From Pseudomonadota bacterium (GTDB taxonomy: Bacteria > Pseudomonadota > Alphaproteobacteria > Rhizobiales > Hyphomicrobiaceae): DNA of 15,403 nt. A model generated the notes under the pieces. It made no database searches and was not told where the DNA came from. It saw nothing but the letters and a program-made list of their open reading frames with translations. This document shows, piece after piece, positions 14,935-15,403 of the stretch. The first letter of the stretch is position 1; the number at the start of each line of letters is the position of its first letter. The stretch spans positions 1 to 15,403 of the forward strand of contig JAEYYJ010000254.1 in the NCBI GenBank assembly GCA_023430845.1, given 5' to 3'. The position numbers and the translations under genes are program-made.

Positions 14935-15403
14935 ATGAATGCTCGACGAATGCCTGAGATCCTCGCAATCGGCGAGCCAATGGTGGAGTTCAACCAGTCG
15001 GGCGGCGCGGGCTCGCGCAATTACCTTCAGGGCTTCGGCGGCGATACCTCGAATTTCTCCATCGCCGCCGCACGCCAGGGCGCGAAGGTCGCCTACTTCA
15101 CGCGCCTCGGCGATGACATCTACGGCCAGATGCTGCGCGATCTATGGGCGCGCGAGGGGGTCGACGCGAGCACGGTGGAGAGCGATCAGGACGCCCCTAC
15201 GGGCATCTATTTCGTGACACACAGCGAGAATGGCCACCAGTTCTCGTTCTTCCGGACAGGCTCCGCGGCGAGCCGCATGCGCCCCGTCGATCTGCCGCTC
15301 GCCGTCATACGCGGTGCCCGCGTGCTGCATCTTTCGGGCATATCGTTCGCCATTTCGGCGAGCGCCGCGGACACCTGCTACGCGGCGATCGACGCGGCGC
15401 GCG
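14935..15403 (+). CDS. kdgK: PfkB-family sugar kinase, 2-keto-3-deoxygluconate kinase-like (3' end outside the window)
   Basis: The first 156 codons of a ribokinase/PfkB-family kinase, cut by the window end. The start ATG (14935-14937) has AGGGGG (14921-14926) eight bases upstream. Visible features are ILAIGEPMVEFN, the N-terminal signature region GFGGDTSNFSIAAARQGA (33-50), YFTRLGDDIYGQ and the substrate-lid strand GIYFVTHSENGHQFSFFR. These fit 2-dehydro-3-deoxygluconokinase (KdgK), which makes KDPG for Entner-Doudoroff-type aldol cleavage, but other PfkB sugar kinases share the pattern. The C-terminal catalytic Asp motif lies beyond the edge, so both specificity and completeness are unverified. 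It is 26 bases behind the MDR gene, probably in the same operon. Confidence 0.85.
   Translation, partial: MNARRMPEILAIGEPMVEFNQSGGAGSRNYLQGFGGDTSNFSIAAARQGAKVAYFTRLGDDIYGQMLRDLWAREGVDASTVESDQDAPTGIYFVTHSENGHQFSFFRTGSAASRMRPVDLPLAVIRGARVLHLSGISFAISASAADTCYAAIDAAR

Overview
The window looks like chromosomal DNA of a GC-rich alphaproteobacterium, most likely in or near Hyphomicrobiales. This rests on protein style (SucA, SucD, ClpS, ClpA), the sucD-sucA and clpS-clpA gene orders, and high GC at third codon positions. No phylogeny could be run. I see no insertion sequence, prophage, integrase, CRISPR array, tRNA or rRNA. Almost all of it is core metabolism or proteostasis, with one unusual accessory-type gene.

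Region 1 (1-4211, minus strand): sucD followed by sucA, the TCA-cycle segment from 2-oxoglutarate to succinate. sucB would be expected just beyond the left edge. sucC, the usual partner directly upstream of sucD, is absent here. Upstream of sucD lies a 270-base gap and then a divergent gene for a PcfJ-like protein (4482-5630, plus strand).

Region 2 (5652-8795): a minus-strand pair coding for a single-domain rhodanese and a luciferase-like flavin oxidoreductase, overlapping by one base. Divergent from it is a HIT-family nucleotide hydrolase. Convergent with the HIT gene is an azlC-azlD pair for an amino-acid export permease, overlapping by four bases.

Region 3 (8842-11715, minus strand): the clpS-clpA operon (N-end-rule adaptor and Clp unfoldase), closed by a clear hairpin terminator. 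ClpA starts at TTG and carries an acidic-then-basic C-terminal tail.

Region 4 (12162-15403, plus strand): a likely operon for a fumarylacetoacetate-hydrolase-family enzyme, a DapA-family lyase or aldolase, a zinc-free MDR NAD(P)H oxidoreductase and a PfkB-family sugar kinase resembling 2-keto-3-deoxygluconate kinase, cut by the window end. Together they suggest catabolism of keto-acid or sugar-acid compounds. In the 105-base gap before the oxidoreductase, a perfect 12-base inverted repeat covers that gene's Shine-Dalgarno sequence. It overlaps a smaller hairpin and has a possible competing arm. This RNA-switch-like leader is the most interesting non-coding signal in the window.
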